NCBI RefSeq assembly: GCF_024347475.1
Contig: NZ_AP025487.1
Coordinates: forward strand, 558,001-622,000
Direction: 5' to 3'
DNA from: Vibrio fortis
GTDB taxonomy: Bacteria; Pseudomonadota; Gammaproteobacteria; Enterobacterales; Vibrionaceae
Length of the DNA: 64,000 nt
Numbering within the stretch: position 1 is the first letter of the stretch; each line of letters opens with the position of its first letter. This document shows positions 37,307-47,476 of this stretch, one piece after another. The notes below the pieces were generated by a model. The model was not told the origin of the DNA. It saw only the letters and a list, made by a program, of their open reading frames with translations, and made no database searches. The position numbers and the translations under genes are program-made.

Positions 37307-38974
37307 TTACTTAGTTACACGCTTGTACTTGATACGGTGTGGTTCAGCTGCTTCAGGACCAAGTGTCTTCTTCAGCCATTCCATGTACTCATTGTAGTTA
37401 CCTTCGTAGAAGTTAACTTGACCTTCATCACGATAGTCAATGATATGCGTAGCGATACGGTCTAAGAACCAACGGTCGTGCGAGATAACCATTGCACAGC
37501 CAGGGAATTCCAGTAGTGCTTCTTCTAGTGCACGTAGTGTTTCAACGTCAAGGTCGTTGGTTGGCTCATCGAGTAGCAGTACGTTGCCGCCAGTTTTAAG
37601 TAGCTTAGCAAGGTGAACACGGTTACGTTCACCACCAGAAAGCTCACCGATGATCTTCTGTTGGTCTGAACCTTTGAAGTTGAAGCGAGAACAGTATGCA
37701 CGAGCAGGGATTTCGAAGTTGTTGATCTTAATGATATCAGCACCTTCAGAGATCTCTTGGAATACTGTCTTCGTGTCATCCATGCTGTCACGGAATTGGT
37801 CAACTGACGCCAGCTTCACTGTTTCACCAAGCTCAACAGTACCTGAGTCAGGTTGTTCAGTGCCGCTTAGCATCTTGAATAGTGTTGATTTACCTGCGCC
37901 GTTAGCACCGATGATACCCACGATAGCACCCTTAGGCATGCTGAATGATAGGTCGTCGATAAGAACACGGCCGTCGAAAGACTTGGTTAGGTTCTTCACA
38001 TCGATAACTTTATCACCTAGACGCTCACCTGGCGGGATGAATAGTTCGTTGGTTTCGTTACGCTTCTGACGGTCGCCGCTTTGCAGTTCTTCAAAGCGAG
38101 CCATACGCGCTTTAGATTTAGACTGACGACCTTTCGGGTTTTGACGAACCCACTCAAGTTCTTTCTCGATAGTCTTCTGGCGAGCTTTCTCTTGAGACGC
38201 TTCTTGTTGTAGACGCGCATCTTTTTGCTCTAGCCAAGATGTGTAGTTACCTTCCCATGGAATACCTTCACCACGGTCAAGTTCTAGGATCCAGCCAGCT
38301 GCGTTATCTAGGAAGTAACGGTCGTGGGTGATTGCCACAACAGTACCGTTGTAATCTACTAGGAAGCGCTCAAGCCATGCTACAGATTCAGCATCCAGGT
38401 GGTTGGTTGGTTCGTCTAGTAGAAGCATGTCTGGCTTCTCTAGAAGTAGACGACAGATCGCAACACGACGACGTTCACCACCTGATAGGTGTTCGATTTT
38501 CGCATCCCACTCAGGTAGACGAAGTGCATCGGCTGCACGCTCTAGTGCGTTTTCTAGGTTGTGGCCGTCTTTAGCTTGGATAAGAGACTCAAGTTCACCT
38601 TGCTCTTTTGCTAGTGCGTCGAAGTCTGCGTCTGGTTCTGCGTACGCTGCGTATACTTCGTCTAGGCGCTTCATTGCACCAGCAACATCTGAAACTGCTT
38701 CTTCAACGATTTCACGAACTGTTTTAGATTCGTCGAGAACAGGTTCTTGAGGTAGATAACCTACGTTTAGACCAGGCTGTGGACGAGCTTCACCATCGAT
38801 GTCTGTATCAATACCGGCCATGATACGTAGCAGTGTTGATTTACCTGCACCATTCAGACCTAAAACACCAATTTTGGCACCAGGGAAAAAGCTTAGAGAG
38901 ATGTCTTTCAGAATTTGACGCTTTGGTGGCACAATTTTGCTCACTCGCGACATGGTATATACGTATTCAGCCAT
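37307..38974 (-). CDS. ettA: EttA, energy-dependent translational throttle (ABC-F)
   Basis: ABC-F protein that binds the ribosomal E site and gates entry into elongation according to ATP/ADP ratio. The 555 residues form two ABC domains: Walker A GLNGAGKST (about 39-47) and GANGAGKST (about 355-363), signatures LSGGERRRV and LSGGERNRV, Walker B LLLDEPTNHLDAES and LLLDEPTNDLDVET, joined by the charged linker with KARMARFEEL. Start ATG 38974 (MAEYVYTMSRVSK). It is divergent from slt, as in V. cholerae and E. coli. Confidence 0.96.
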   Translation of the reverse strand: MAEYVYTMSRVSKIVPPKRQILKDISLSFFPGAKIGVLGLNGAGKSTLLRIMAGIDTDIDGEARPQPGLNVGYLPQEPVLDESKTVREIVEEAVSDVAGAMKRLDEVYAAYAEPDADFDALAKEQGELESLIQAKDGHNLENALERAADALRLPEWDAKIEHLSGGERRRVAICRLLLEKPDMLLLDEPTNHLDAESVAWLERFLVDYNGTVVAITHDRYFLDNAAGWILELDRGEGIPWEGNYTSWLEQKDARLQQEASQEKARQKTIEKELEWVRQNPKGRQSKSKARMARFEELQSGDRQKRNETNELFIPPGERLGDKVIDVKNLTKSFDGRVLIDDLSFSMPKGAIVGIIGANGAGKSTLFKMLSGTEQPDSGTVELGETVKLASVDQFRDSMDDTKTVFQEISEGADIIKINNFEIPARAYCSRFNFKGSDQQKIIGELSGGERNRVHLAKLLKTGGNVLLLDEPTNDLDVETLRALEEALLEFPGCAMVISHDRWFLDRIATHIIDYRDEGQVNFYEGNYNEYMEWLKKTLGPEAAEPHRIKYKRVTK

Positions 38975-39238
38975 TGCCGATCGTTCCTACTTATTGTTCA
39001 AAATAAACGATTATTTTATACCAATCTGTCCAAAGATGTTACTCCCCGAGAGGAAAAGGCTTTTCAGGGATAAATCTTGGCTTTTAATTGTCAAAATTCT
39101 CACTAAAAGCAGATTTCAAACGCTTTTGAGGTGAAGTGTTAAACTTTAATAATATTTACACTCAAACTCTTTACATTTGATGTGATGTAGGGCGTAAATA
39201 GCCTTCACGTATTCAAACACGCACTAAGGAAAGAGCGA

Positions 39239-41188
39239 ATGTTTTTCCGACTTTTCAATAGAAAAATTGCTGTTGCTGCATCAGTGATTTTGCCTTCTAT
39301 TCTATTGGCTCCTGAGGCTTTGGCGAGCCGAGCTTCTGAGCTAGAAATGCAGCGTGATACTTACGATCAAGCTCAAGATATTTTGGATAAGCGTGACCTT
39401 AAGGCCTACGCTAAGTTGCGATCCAAAATTCAAACGTATCCGTTAACGCCATACACGGATTATCGAGCGTTTCTGATTGATTTGGGACAGCGAACTCCGC
39501 AAGAGGTCGAAGCCTTTATCGACGACAATCGTGCGCTTCCGTTTTCTAGTCGGATTCGAGCCCCTTACTTGGCTTCGTTAGAGTCTCAGAAAAAGTGGTC
39601 AACGATTCTTGAATTTCAAACACAAGAGCCTGTAGGTGAAAAGTACCAATGTATCTATTACCGAGCCCATTATGAGCAAGGCAATAATGATTTGGCTTAT
39701 AAGGGGGCAAAACAGCTTTGGCTTAGCGGGAAGGGGATCGACGATAGTTGTGACCCACTGTTTTCAGCGTGGGATGAAGCTGGCCTGCGCAGCGATGAGC
39801 TGATTCTTGAAAGGTTGTTGCTGGCTTTTGAGCAGCGCAACGGCAAGCTAATGAATTATCTTTTAAAGCAGTTTGATAGCGACAAGGCAGCCAAGCAAGG
39901 CAAAGAGATGAAAGCCCTTTTTAGCAAGCCAGAGAGCGTGGCGGACTTTGCAAAAAAACACAAGGTGAACGAGTTCTATCAAAAGCAGACTGAGCTAGGT
40001 TTCCAGAAACTGGCACGCAAAGATGCTAAAGCGGCACAGAAGGCCTTTGATAAAGTCATTGATGGCCAGAAGTTCTCAAAAGAGCAAGCTCAGCAGTTGG
40101 CTGATTATCTTGCGTTTCGCCTAATCAATACTGACTCTGAAGAGATGATGGCTTGGCGAGATCAAGCAATAGAAACTTCTTCCAAACAGGTACTGATCGA
40201 GCGACGTGCTCGCCTTGCTATCCAACACGCAGATTGGACTGGTTTGCAACACTGGATTAGCAAGCTCGATGATAACCACCAAAATTCGATTCGTTGGCAG
40301 TACTGGCGTGGGCGCGCCGAGCTAGCTACTGGTCAAGAAGCAGAAGGAACGCAACGACTCACCGATATTCTTGGTCAGCGTAACTTCTACAGCGTGGCCG
40401 CGGCAAAACAGCTGAATAAACCTGTACGCTACGAAACGTCGTCATTGACGTACAACGCGAAAGTTGTGAAGCCATTTGATACCGCTTTGGTGCGAATTGA
40501 TGAGCTGATCACGCGCGATAAAATCGCTGCCGCGAAGAGTGAGTGGCGCTGGTTGTTAGCAAACGCAAACAAAGAGCAGAAGTCGATGCTGGCTGCCTAT
40601 GCCTCTCGCCAAGGCTGGAACCATCTCACCGTCACTGCGAGTATTTCTGCCAAGATGTGGGATAACTTGGAACTGCGCTTCCCAGTTGCTCATAAATGGT
40701 GGTTCAACTTCTACGCTGAGAAGCATGACATTGACCCGGTGACCTTGATGTCGTTAGCGCGTCAAGAGAGTGCATTGGATAGCGAGGCGCAATCTCCAGT
40801 GGGTGCTCGCGGGATAATGCAGATTATGCCAGCAACGGCTAAGTACACGGCTAAAAAGTACAAGCTTAAGTATCAAGGGCGCGATGATTTGTATAATGTT
40901 GGCAAGAATATCGAGATTGGTAGTCATTACCTTGATGGCTTGCTGAATCAATACGACAACAATCGTATCTTTGCTCTTGCGGCTTACAATGCGGGCCCTC
41001 ATCGAGTGAAGCAGTGGCGTTCTCGTAGTGAAGGTAAACTGGATGTGTTTGCTTTTATCGAGATGATTCCGTTCAAGGAGACGCGCGGTTATGTACAAAA
41101 TATCTTGATGTTTGAAACCTACTACCGAGATATTTTGGGTGAGCAAGGGCAGTTCTTGGCTGCTCATGAGCGTGACGCAAAGTATTAA
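39239..41188 (+). CDS. slt: Soluble lytic murein transglycosylase Slt70
   Basis: Periplasmic lytic transglycosylase that cuts glycan strands to anhydromuropeptides. The 649-residue protein has a signal peptide (to about residue 29, ...LLAPEALA), a long helical superhelical U/L domain and a C-terminal SLT domain with catalytic E510 in ARQESALD, followed by SPVGARGIMQIMPATA and LAAYNAGPHRV. The products feed the nagZ-anmK-murQ recycling genes about 10 kb away. trpR follows, the slt-trpR order of E. coli. Confidence 0.96.
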   Translation: MFFRLFNRKIAVAASVILPSILLAPEALASRASELEMQRDTYDQAQDILDKRDLKAYAKLRSKIQTYPLTPYTDYRAFLIDLGQRTPQEVEAFIDDNRALPFSSRIRAPYLASLESQKKWSTILEFQTQEPVGEKYQCIYYRAHYEQGNNDLAYKGAKQLWLSGKGIDDSCDPLFSAWDEAGLRSDELILERLLLAFEQRNGKLMNYLLKQFDSDKAAKQGKEMKALFSKPESVADFAKKHKVNEFYQKQTELGFQKLARKDAKAAQKAFDKVIDGQKFSKEQAQQLADYLAFRLINTDSEEMMAWRDQAIETSSKQVLIERRARLAIQHADWTGLQHWISKLDDNHQNSIRWQYWRGRAELATGQEAEGTQRLTDILGQRNFYSVAAAKQLNKPVRYETSSLTYNAKVVKPFDTALVRIDELITRDKIAAAKSEWRWLLANANKEQKSMLAAYASRQGWNHLTVTASISAKMWDNLELRFPVAHKWWFNFYAEKHDIDPVTLMSLARQESALDSEAQSPVGARGIMQIMPATAKYTAKKYKLKYQGRDDLYNVGKNIEIGSHYLDGLLNQYDNNRIFALAAYNAGPHRVKQWRSRSEGKLDVFAFIEMIPFKETRGYVQNILMFETYYRDILGEQGQFLAAHERDAKY

Positions 41189-41224
41189 CCACTAAGCCAA
41201 AATCAGTTGGAGTTCTTTTTTAAA

Positions 41225-41253
41225 TTGGATTCACTATAGGGTTTCGGTATACA
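41225..41253 (+). promoter_or_regulatory. Probable trpR promoter
   Basis: -35 TTGGAT (41225-41230) and -10 TATACA (41248-41253) with a 17-base spacer, about 70 bases before trpR. A TrpR operator is expected here by analogy but I cannot identify one with confidence. Confidence 0.5.
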
Positions 41254-41321
41254 TTAAAAGGCAGTCGCAGCGCGTCTGCCTTTGTTTAAATAGAATGACA
41301 ACAAGAGATAAGTGTAGGGAT

Positions 41322-41615
41322 ATGGCATCACAACCAGAGTACAGCAATTGGCAAGAGTTGATGGATTTAGTAAAGAGTGCCGCTGAAAACGAACAGCATG
41401 AACTCTTACTGACCATGATGATGACCCCTGATGAGCGTGAAGCTTTGGTTGCTCGAGTGAACATCCTTTGTGAATTAATGAAGGGCGATCTTTCGCAGCG
41501 ACAAATCAGCCAGATGTTAGGTGTTGGTGTTGCTACCATCACTCGCGGTTCGAATGAACTTAAAGCTAAGTCGGAACAAGAGAAGCAAGAGATTGCTCAG
41601 TTGTTGCTGAAGTAA
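41322..41615 (+). CDS. trpR: Trp repressor TrpR
   Basis: Tryptophan-binding repressor of trp and aro genes. The protein (97 residues from ATG 41322, MASQPEYSNWQELMDLVKSA) contains TPDEREALVARVNI and the helix-turn-helix LSQRQISQMLGVGVATITRGSNELK. The start is uncertain: AGGGA lies only one base before ATG 41322, while an upstream ATG at 41295 has no clear ribosome binding site; family alignment favours 41322. yjjX is convergent, separated by a shared terminator. Confidence 0.92.
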   Translation: MASQPEYSNWQELMDLVKSAAENEQHELLLTMMMTPDEREALVARVNILCELMKGDLSQRQISQMLGVGVATITRGSNELKAKSEQEKQEIAQLLLK

Positions 41616-41641
41616 TGATATTTATCCGTCAGCACAACCTA

Positions 41642-41669
41642 AAAAACGCTAGCCTCGGCTAGCGTTTTT
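41642..41669. terminator. Bidirectional terminator between trpR and yjjX
   Basis: Stem AAAAACGCTAGCC / GGCTAGCGTTTTT around TC, with T-runs in both directions. Confidence 0.92.
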
Positions 41670-41708
41670 ACTTTCTACAATTTGGCTATTCACACTACCA
41701 GTTTAGCT

Positions 41709-42233
41709 TTAATGGTTTGGGAAGTGTTCTGGGTTTACAAATGGGATGAGAGCCAAGATCAGTGCTTGGTGGTAAACCGAACTGCGCGTGAGTTGGTTGT
41801 GCGTAAGCAGTCCAATAGCGCCACCTTTCTGTTTGATATTGTCAGTACCAAATACTTCATCCATAACATCACCTAACTCATTGGCATGGGCAAGTTTCTC
41901 AATGACTTGAGGTGGCAGCATTAGGCTCGCCGAACGAGATTCTCCTCGTTGGCCGTTAGACTCAATGACCATCCACGCGAAGGTCACATTGTCTTCAATC
42001 CCCGCTTCTAAGCCGACATAAAAATCGCTATTTGGGATAGCTTGTGCCGCATTATGGACTCGGTTGATCGCGCCTTGATAAGTCTCTTGGTTGCTCATGG
42101 GCTGGTCAGCAACGCCGCTTGCGACGCTAACGCCCTTGAAGTCAAATTCTTGTTGCGGGAAAGCAGCTTCAAAAGCACTTTTCACCGCGTTGATTTTAGC
42201 CGGGTTGAGTGACGCGATAGTGACTGTTTTCAT
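41709..42233 (-). CDS. yjjX: Inosine/xanthosine triphosphatase (YjjX)
   Basis: House-cleaning NTPase that hydrolyses ITP and XTP. The 174-residue protein has the family pattern [41 protein letters not shown] and [18 protein letters not shown]. The trpR neighbour is conserved with E. coli. The mbaA gene ends seven bases upstream of its ATG, so it may be read as the last gene of the nspS-mbaA unit. Confidence 0.92.
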   Translation of the reverse strand: MKTVTIASLNPAKINAVKSAFEAAFPQQEFDFKGVSVASGVADQPMSNQETYQGAINRVHNAAQAIPNSDFYVGLEAGIEDNVTFAWMVIESNGQRGESRSASLMLPPQVIEKLAHANELGDVMDEVFGTDNIKQKGGAIGLLTHNQLTRSSVYHQALILALIPFVNPEHFPNH

Positions 42234-42240
42234 AGTTTTC

Positions 42241-44595
42241 TTATCTAGGTTCTGTCAATGGTTGTGGTGAGAGTGCCGTATATTGAACTTGATGATGCTT
42301 GTACCAAGTTCCTAATTCTTCGAGAGGCATTGGTTTACCAAAATAGTAGCCCTGCAGTAGATCACACTCTGCTTCAAGTAACCACTGGTGCATGGCTTGG
42401 GTTTCAATGCCTTCTGCCGTTACTTGTTTACCTTGCGCATGGCACAACTCAATAATGGGTTTTACTATGTTCTGATTGTCTGTTTCAATCAAGGTTTCCA
42501 AGAAGCCCTTATCCAGTTTTATTTTCTGAGTTGGGTATTGAACCAACTGAGTTATCGAAGTAAAGCCGGAACCGAAGTCATCGATCGCCAACATATAACC
42601 CATTCGAGACAGTTCGTTGAGTAGAGGGAACTCTTGAGAACCCGATTCGAATGTTTCTGTGATCTCAAAATCAATGAGGTATGGAGGTATATTGTGTACA
42701 TCAGCATGACAATCAATAAACTCTGCTAAGTGTGTGCTGGCAATGCCTGCAGAGGATAGATTGATTGATAGCTGCACAGGGTGTTCAAACTGGGATTGCA
42801 GTTGCTCAAAATCACGAAAAGCGTGCTCAATGACCCATTTGTCGACTTGCTCAAATAACCCGGTTTGCTCAGCAATGGGGATGAACTCATCTGGTGGCAC
42901 AAAACCAAGCTGCTTTGAATGCCAACGAAGTAGAACCTCAAAGCCTACCACCTTGTTACCCAACGCACTCACATAAGGCATATAGACAAGCTTGAACTCA
43001 TCATTGTAGTTTTGTTCACGCAGTGCTCGTTCGATATTGGCCTGACGTTGTATTACCGCATCCAAATCACGTGAATAGTAAGCCGACTGATTTTTCCCCG
43101 CCCGTTTGGCTTGATACATCGCAGTGTCGGCACTCGATAGTAGTTTCTCTATGTTGATACCGTCATTAGGGTAGGTCGCAACACCAATGCTCACCGTAAT
43201 AGGAAAACTGCCGGAGTGAGTGACGAACCCTTGTCGTAAGGGTGTGAGCAGTTGTTCTGAGAAAGAGCGTTCAATATCTCCTGAAACAGCGGGGGCGTTA
43301 ATGAAAACCACGAACTCATCGCCAGACAGGCGAGCAGGCATACAGCTGGCGAAATAGCGTGTCTGATACTCGCGACATAGCGCCGTGATTCGCTCTGCAA
43401 AAGCGATCAGAATAGAGTCTCCGATTTGATGTCCATACTTGTCATTCACGAACTTAAAATTGTCGAGATCCAGATAAAGAATCCACGTATTGCTGGTGGT
43501 ATTGGTCTCTGGTAGTGCTCGTTCGACGAATGACTGAAATTGATGACGATTAGCGATTTTCGTTAAAGGATCATTCTCAGCCAGTATTTTTGTTTGTTGG
43601 TATGTATCGTCTAGTTCTTGATACATATCGTAAAAACGCTCAGACAGACGACCGATCTCATCATTACTGCTTTGACGCTCTATGTTCTTCCGTTGGCGCT
43701 TTTCAACTTGTTGTAGTTGGCGATCTAAGCGTGCGATCGGGTTTGTTACACTGCGAGATAGCAACATAAGCAGCAGAATAACGGTGACTAAGGCCGATAA
43801 AGCAAAAGAGAAACTGATCTCATTCCATATAGAGCGTAACTTGTTGTCGAGCAAAAATTTGGCTGGGTCTACAGTGACATAGAGGCCTGGTGCCAGTTTC
43901 ACTGACTGAGTTAAATCACTTTCCGGTGCAACAGGAGCGGAGGTAAAAAATAGGCTAGTTTGATACTCAAACTCAATTTGCTTTCTCAGTGCATTGAATT
44001 TGTCTAGAGAGACCGACACCACCACAAAAAATACGTCGTCAAGTTGGTAGCTAAGTGGTGTCGATATTGTACGTTTATCGAGAAGCTCATAACGCACCAA
44101 CATCCCTTCACCTTGTGAGTTTTGAGTGTAACTGATGTTGGATGTCGCAGAGGTTTCGAGGTATTTGTCGTTGATAAACTTGATGATTTTAGGATCCATT
44201 TCGGCAAATGGATCGCTGCTGTTTTCGGCGTAGTAATTTAGGTTACGGTTGCCGTCTAGTATGGCCAATCCGGTAAAGCTCTCGTTGCCATCTTGCAGCA
44301 GTTGAATGGTTTGCTGCAGGTTATCGATAAGCTCAAGCTCACGATAAGGATTATCACCGACCAAGAAGTAGCGTTTAATGATGTCACTTTTGGTTAGAGT
44401 GTAAGAGTAGCTATTAAGAAAAGAGCGAGATTGACGAAAGTGCCCAGCCAGCTTTTCCATACTGAGCTGGAGAGCGTTGTCTTCACGCTTAATGAAGCTA
44501 TTTTTCTGCGTAGTATAAATAATGTAACTCGACGCGGCTGCGCTACACAGAATAACAGGCGTTATGAGAAGTAATATTTTAGTGCTGAGCTTCAT
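42241..44595 (-). CDS. mbaA: MbaA, membrane GGDEF-EAL protein controlling biofilm
   Basis: By synteny and architecture this is MbaA, which works with the periplasmic polyamine binder NspS to tune c-di-GMP. The 784 residues have a membrane segment (about 7-29), a periplasmic sensor region (30-255), a second membrane segment (about 258-280), a HAMP-like linker, a GGDEF domain with SGDEF near 423, and an EAL domain with EVLLR in place of EALLR near 554, then [29 protein letters not shown] and QGYYFGKP. Metal- and substrate-binding EAL residues otherwise look intact, so phosphodiesterase activity is expected. It lies 242 bases after nspS on the same strand. Confidence 0.92.
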   Translation of the reverse strand: MKLSTKILLLITPVILCSAAASSYIIYTTQKNSFIKREDNALQLSMEKLAGHFRQSRSFLNSYSYTLTKSDIIKRYFLVGDNPYRELELIDNLQQTIQLLQDGNESFTGLAILDGNRNLNYYAENSSDPFAEMDPKIIKFINDKYLETSATSNISYTQNSQGEGMLVRYELLDKRTISTPLSYQLDDVFFVVVSVSLDKFNALRKQIEFEYQTSLFFTSAPVAPESDLTQSVKLAPGLYVTVDPAKFLLDNKLRSIWNEISFSFALSALVTVILLLMLLSRSVTNPIARLDRQLQQVEKRQRKNIERQSSNDEIGRLSERFYDMYQELDDTYQQTKILAENDPLTKIANRHQFQSFVERALPETNTTSNTWILYLDLDNFKFVNDKYGHQIGDSILIAFAERITALCREYQTRYFASCMPARLSGDEFVVFINAPAVSGDIERSFSEQLLTPLRQGFVTHSGSFPITVSIGVATYPNDGINIEKLLSSADTAMYQAKRAGKNQSAYYSRDLDAVIQRQANIERALREQNYNDEFKLVYMPYVSALGNKVVGFEVLLRWHSKQLGFVPPDEFIPIAEQTGLFEQVDKWVIEHAFRDFEQLQSQFEHPVQLSINLSSAGIASTHLAEFIDCHADVHNIPPYLIDFEITETFESGSQEFPLLNELSRMGYMLAIDDFGSGFTSITQLVQYPTQKIKLDKGFLETLIETDNQNIVKPIIELCHAQGKQVTAEGIETQAMHQWLLEAECDLLQGYYFGKPMPLEELGTWYKHHQVQYTALSPQPLTEPR

Positions 44596-44837
44596 GACTT
44601 TTCACAACATTATTAATGATTTTAGTTAGTAAGTTTATGTTAATTGGAGTGAGCCTTCTATCAATTGCACTATTGTTATTAATTTCCTGTGAACGGAACA
44701 GTGTGTTGCCCTGAGTATAGAACTCAGAAAGCAAAACAAAAACAACAGGCTTCAACGGTTATTTCCATGGTTTCTCAAGCACTTTGTTTTGCGCTATTTA
44801 TCTAAGAAAAAATCTATGAGACTGATTGCTAGGTCAA

Positions 44838-45914
44838 TCAATCACTTTGTGTAAGCTTCCTATGTTGCTGGATAACGGCATGACTGATTCGATTACGAAG
44901 GGTCATTGATGTGTTAATCAACGTCGAGTAGAACTGCGCTTTTTGGAGCAAGCTTTGATCAGGGTAGAGGGCTAAGTGCTGCTTTTCGTAGGGCGGCACA
45001 TGCTGATGAGCTTGGCTGTTGGTGGTTGGCATTGATAAGTCGAGAGCATTGAGCGCTGCGATATCTGGACGATGTAGGAAATTTAGGAATCGAGTTGCTA
45101 ATTCAGGGTTAGGTGCACTATTGAGTACGGCAAGACAGTCAACCCAAAGAATCGTCCCTTCATCGGGCACATGGAAGCCCCATTCATAGTCTGGAGTAAA
45201 AGTTTGCAAGGTGGCTTCGTCGCCGCTGTAACCCATTGAAAGATGGATGTCTTTTGCTCTCGACGGATCTTGCTCTACGTAGGTCAGCAGGTATTCATAA
45301 GTTTTGACATAAGGGACTTGCGCTACTAGTTCTTGATAAACCTCTTTCAGCACAGATTTATTGGTGGTATGGGCTGATACGCCACGCACAAACAGTGACG
45401 GCAGCAACAAATCAATATAGTCGCTTTGCATCACCAAGTGCCCTTGATGTTCTGGCTTTGGTATCAGGATTTCATTCCAGCTGGTCGGTGGTTCGGGGAA
45501 GACATCTTTACGATAGATAAGACCAATAGTGCCCCAAAAGTAAGGGATGCTATATTCACCACATTGATTGCGCCATAATTCCGGAATGTAAGACTGGTTA
45601 GTAATCAGTGGATTATCACTGAGCTTATTGAGTCTATTTTGTCGTGAAAAGTTGCGCGCGGAGACTTCGTCTAGAATCGCAATATCAATGTCATTACGTG
45701 TTAGTTGGTTGATGACTCGGTCGCGTTTAGTGTCGCTGTCGAAGTACACCAATTTGATGGTGATACCTGTCTCTTTCTCCCAGAGTTCGATGACGTGATC
45801 AGAAAGGTAGTATTGCCAATTGAAGATTGTAAGGATCGGGTTGCTCTTTGCCTGTGTAAAAGATGGCAAAGATAGAATAAGTAAGCCACTCACAAATAAA
45901 GACAGAACGCGCAT
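44838..45914 (-). CDS. nspS: NspS, periplasmic norspermidine/spermidine sensor protein
   Basis: A PotD/PotF-like periplasmic binding protein that senses norspermidine and spermidine and signals through MbaA rather than a transporter. The 358-residue protein has a signal peptide (MRVLSLFVSGLLILSLPSFTQA), then ILTIFNWQYYLSDHVIELW, IPYFWGTIGLIYRKDVF and WGFHVPDEGTILWVDCLAVL, matching polyamine binders. No potABC genes are nearby, which supports the signalling role. The 242 bases between nspS and mbaA contain no gene and no clear terminator. Confidence 0.92.
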   Translation of the reverse strand: MRVLSLFVSGLLILSLPSFTQAKSNPILTIFNWQYYLSDHVIELWEKETGITIKLVYFDSDTKRDRVINQLTRNDIDIAILDEVSARNFSRQNRLNKLSDNPLITNQSYIPELWRNQCGEYSIPYFWGTIGLIYRKDVFPEPPTSWNEILIPKPEHQGHLVMQSDYIDLLLPSLFVRGVSAHTTNKSVLKEVYQELVAQVPYVKTYEYLLTYVEQDPSRAKDIHLSMGYSGDEATLQTFTPDYEWGFHVPDEGTILWVDCLAVLNSAPNPELATRFLNFLHRPDIAALNALDLSMPTTNSQAHQHVPPYEKQHLALYPDQSLLQKAQFYSTLINTSMTLRNRISHAVIQQHRKLTQSD

Positions 45915-46055
45915 ACATCACCTCGTAATGAGGTTATTGTACGGTTTCTATACTAATAAGTCAGTAGTTACTTATTCTATTTTTTAACTAAATACGCATT
46001 TTGTTAACAAGCTGATTGTTCACAAACTTACTGTTTGCCAGCTTGGGTTTACAAG

Positions 46056-47231
46056 CTACGGAAGCTTAACTTGTGTCGCTTTAATGTTCTCACTTGGATA
46101 ACAACCTAGAACCTTCAGGTGACGTGTAATGGTTGTTAGCTCAGTAATCGCCTGCTGCATGTTGTCTGAGTCTAGATGTGCCTCTAGATCCACATAGAAC
46201 ATCTCTTCCCAAGGGTTCCCCATAATAGGACGAGATTCAAGCTTGGTCATGTTGATACCGTAGCGTTGTAGAATCAGTAGTGTTTCTACTAGGGAGCCAG
46301 CTTCTTGCGACGTCGACATGATCAACGTTGTTTTCGCTGGGATCTGAGTTGAAACTTCAACAGGCTTACGTGCTACTACGATGAAGCGAGTATGGTTTTC
46401 AGTTTGGTTTGCGATGTTGCCTTGAATTGGCTGAAGGCCATAAAGTTTACCACTTGAAGAGTTACCTATTGCTGCCACAGTATCGTCGTCAAGGTCTTTA
46501 ACCTTCTTCATAGCGTCAGCTGTGCTCGCACACGACTCTAGCGTGACGCCTTTCAAGCGACTTAAGAACTCACTGCACTGCTGATGCGGCTGTGGATGTG
46601 AGTAAAGAGTCGTAATGTCTTCTAAACGAATATCGTTTTTGGCGACTAAGCAGTGCTCAATCGGTTGTGAAAGCTCGCCCACGATGTAAAGCGTTGTGTG
46701 CTGAAGTAGGTCGTATACCTCGTTGATTGAGCCTGAACTGGTATTCTCAATAGGAAGCACACCATAATCAGCATGACCAGATTCGACAGTCGATGTGACC
46801 TCTTTGAAATGGCTGCAGTTGAGCTCGATGAGTTCGGTGTTACGTCGGCTGAAGTATTCACGGCTTGCAAGGTGCGAGTATGAGCCTTTAGCACCAAGGA
46901 ACGCAACACGCGCTAGAGGTTTACGACTTTGCGGGTTAGCAAGGTTCTGTAGATAAGACTGCTGAAGGAGTACTGAGTCCTCGATGATGGTGTGAAACAA
47001 TTTAGTGATGTATTGCGCATCAAGGTCGTACTTTTCTTTTCCATTACCGATCAGCTTAACGAGTAGCTGTTGTTCACGAACGGCATCTCGAACTGGCTTT
47101 GATGTCTCTACCTTGCTTTTAGCCACTTCAATGCTGAGTTTGCGACGTTCAGACAGTAGGCTTAGCAGCTGATCATCAAGATCATTTAAGCGAAGGCGAA
47201 TTTCATCAAGCGAAATGGGTTGGTCAGTCAT
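46056..47231 (-). CDS. pheA: Chorismate mutase / prephenate dehydratase (P-protein)
   Basis: Bifunctional phenylalanine-pathway enzyme. Residues about 1-95 are the AroQ chorismate mutase (ISLDEIRLRLNDLDDQLLSLL), about 105-285 the prephenate dehydratase (VAFLGAKGSYSHLASREYF, YGVLPIENTSSGSINEVYDL) and the C-terminal ACT domain (from about 298, with GSLVETLLILQRYGINMTKLES split, the Phe-binding GALV/ESRP type motif ESRPIMGNPWEEMFYVD). 391 residues. ATG 47231 has AAGGA eight bases upstream. Expression is governed by the pheL attenuator just upstream. Confidence 0.96.
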   Translation of the reverse strand: MTDQPISLDEIRLRLNDLDDQLLSLLSERRKLSIEVAKSKVETSKPVRDAVREQQLLVKLIGNGKEKYDLDAQYITKLFHTIIEDSVLLQQSYLQNLANPQSRKPLARVAFLGAKGSYSHLASREYFSRRNTELIELNCSHFKEVTSTVESGHADYGVLPIENTSSGSINEVYDLLQHTTLYIVGELSQPIEHCLVAKNDIRLEDITTLYSHPQPHQQCSEFLSRLKGVTLESCASTADAMKKVKDLDDDTVAAIGNSSSGKLYGLQPIQGNIANQTENHTRFIVVARKPVEVSTQIPAKTTLIMSTSQEAGSLVETLLILQRYGINMTKLESRPIMGNPWEEMFYVDLEAHLDSDNMQQAITELTTITRHLKVLGCYPSENIKATQVKLP

Positions 47232-47245
47232 AAATGTGTCCTTAT

Positions 47246-47274
47246 AAAAAAGCCTCCCTTGAGTGGGAGGCTTT
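47246..47274 (-). terminator. pheA attenuator terminator
   Basis: On the minus strand AAAGCCTCCC / GGGAGGCTTT followed by TTTAT, directly before the pheA ribosome binding site. Its first arm AGCCTCC can alternatively pair with GGAGGCT (47316-47310), an antiterminator. A third pairing, between the Phe-codon stretch of pheL and GAAAAACAAGTCAAAAA, would free the terminator when Phe is plentiful. This is the complete classical attenuation set. Confidence 0.9.
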
Positions 47275-47319
47275 CTGTTCGTTTTTGACTTGTTTTTCTA
47301 AAACGACTTAGCCTCCGGT

Positions 47320-47367
47320 TTACGGAAGGAAAAAGAAGTCAAAAATAAACAGAGTTTGAATATGCAT
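47320..47367 (-). CDS. pheL: PheL leader peptide
   Basis: A 15-codon ORF reading MHIQTLFIFDFFFLP and stop. Five of 15 residues are Phe, including three in a row, as in E. coli PheL. Ribosome stalling at these codons when Phe-tRNA is short allows the antiterminator to form. The Shine-Dalgarno is poor, so the exact start is inferred from the composition and from the overlap of the Phe codons with the pairing segment. Confidence 0.88.
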   Translation of the reverse strand: MHIQTLFIFDFFFLP

Positions 47368-47397
47368 AAAAATGGTTTGTTTTTTGAATGTTTAAAC

Positions 47398-47426
47398 ACA
47401 ATAAGCAAGCGAGCTACCAGCGTCAA
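47398..47426 (-). promoter_or_regulatory. Probable pheL-pheA promoter
   Basis: On the minus strand -35 TTGACG (47426-47421), 17-base spacer and -10 TATTGT (47403-47398). It lies just beyond the raiA terminator and about 30 bases before pheL. Confidence 0.7.
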
Positions 47427-47428
47427 GC

Positions 47429-47457
47429 AAAAAAATAGCGCCGTATTGGCGCTATCT
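47429..47457 (-). terminator. Terminator of raiA
   Basis: On the minus strand GATAGCGCC / GGCGCTAT with loop AATAC and a run of seven T. It insulates the pheL promoter from raiA transcription. Confidence 0.88.
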
Positions 47458-47476
47458 TCGAATACTTTTATTTCTA

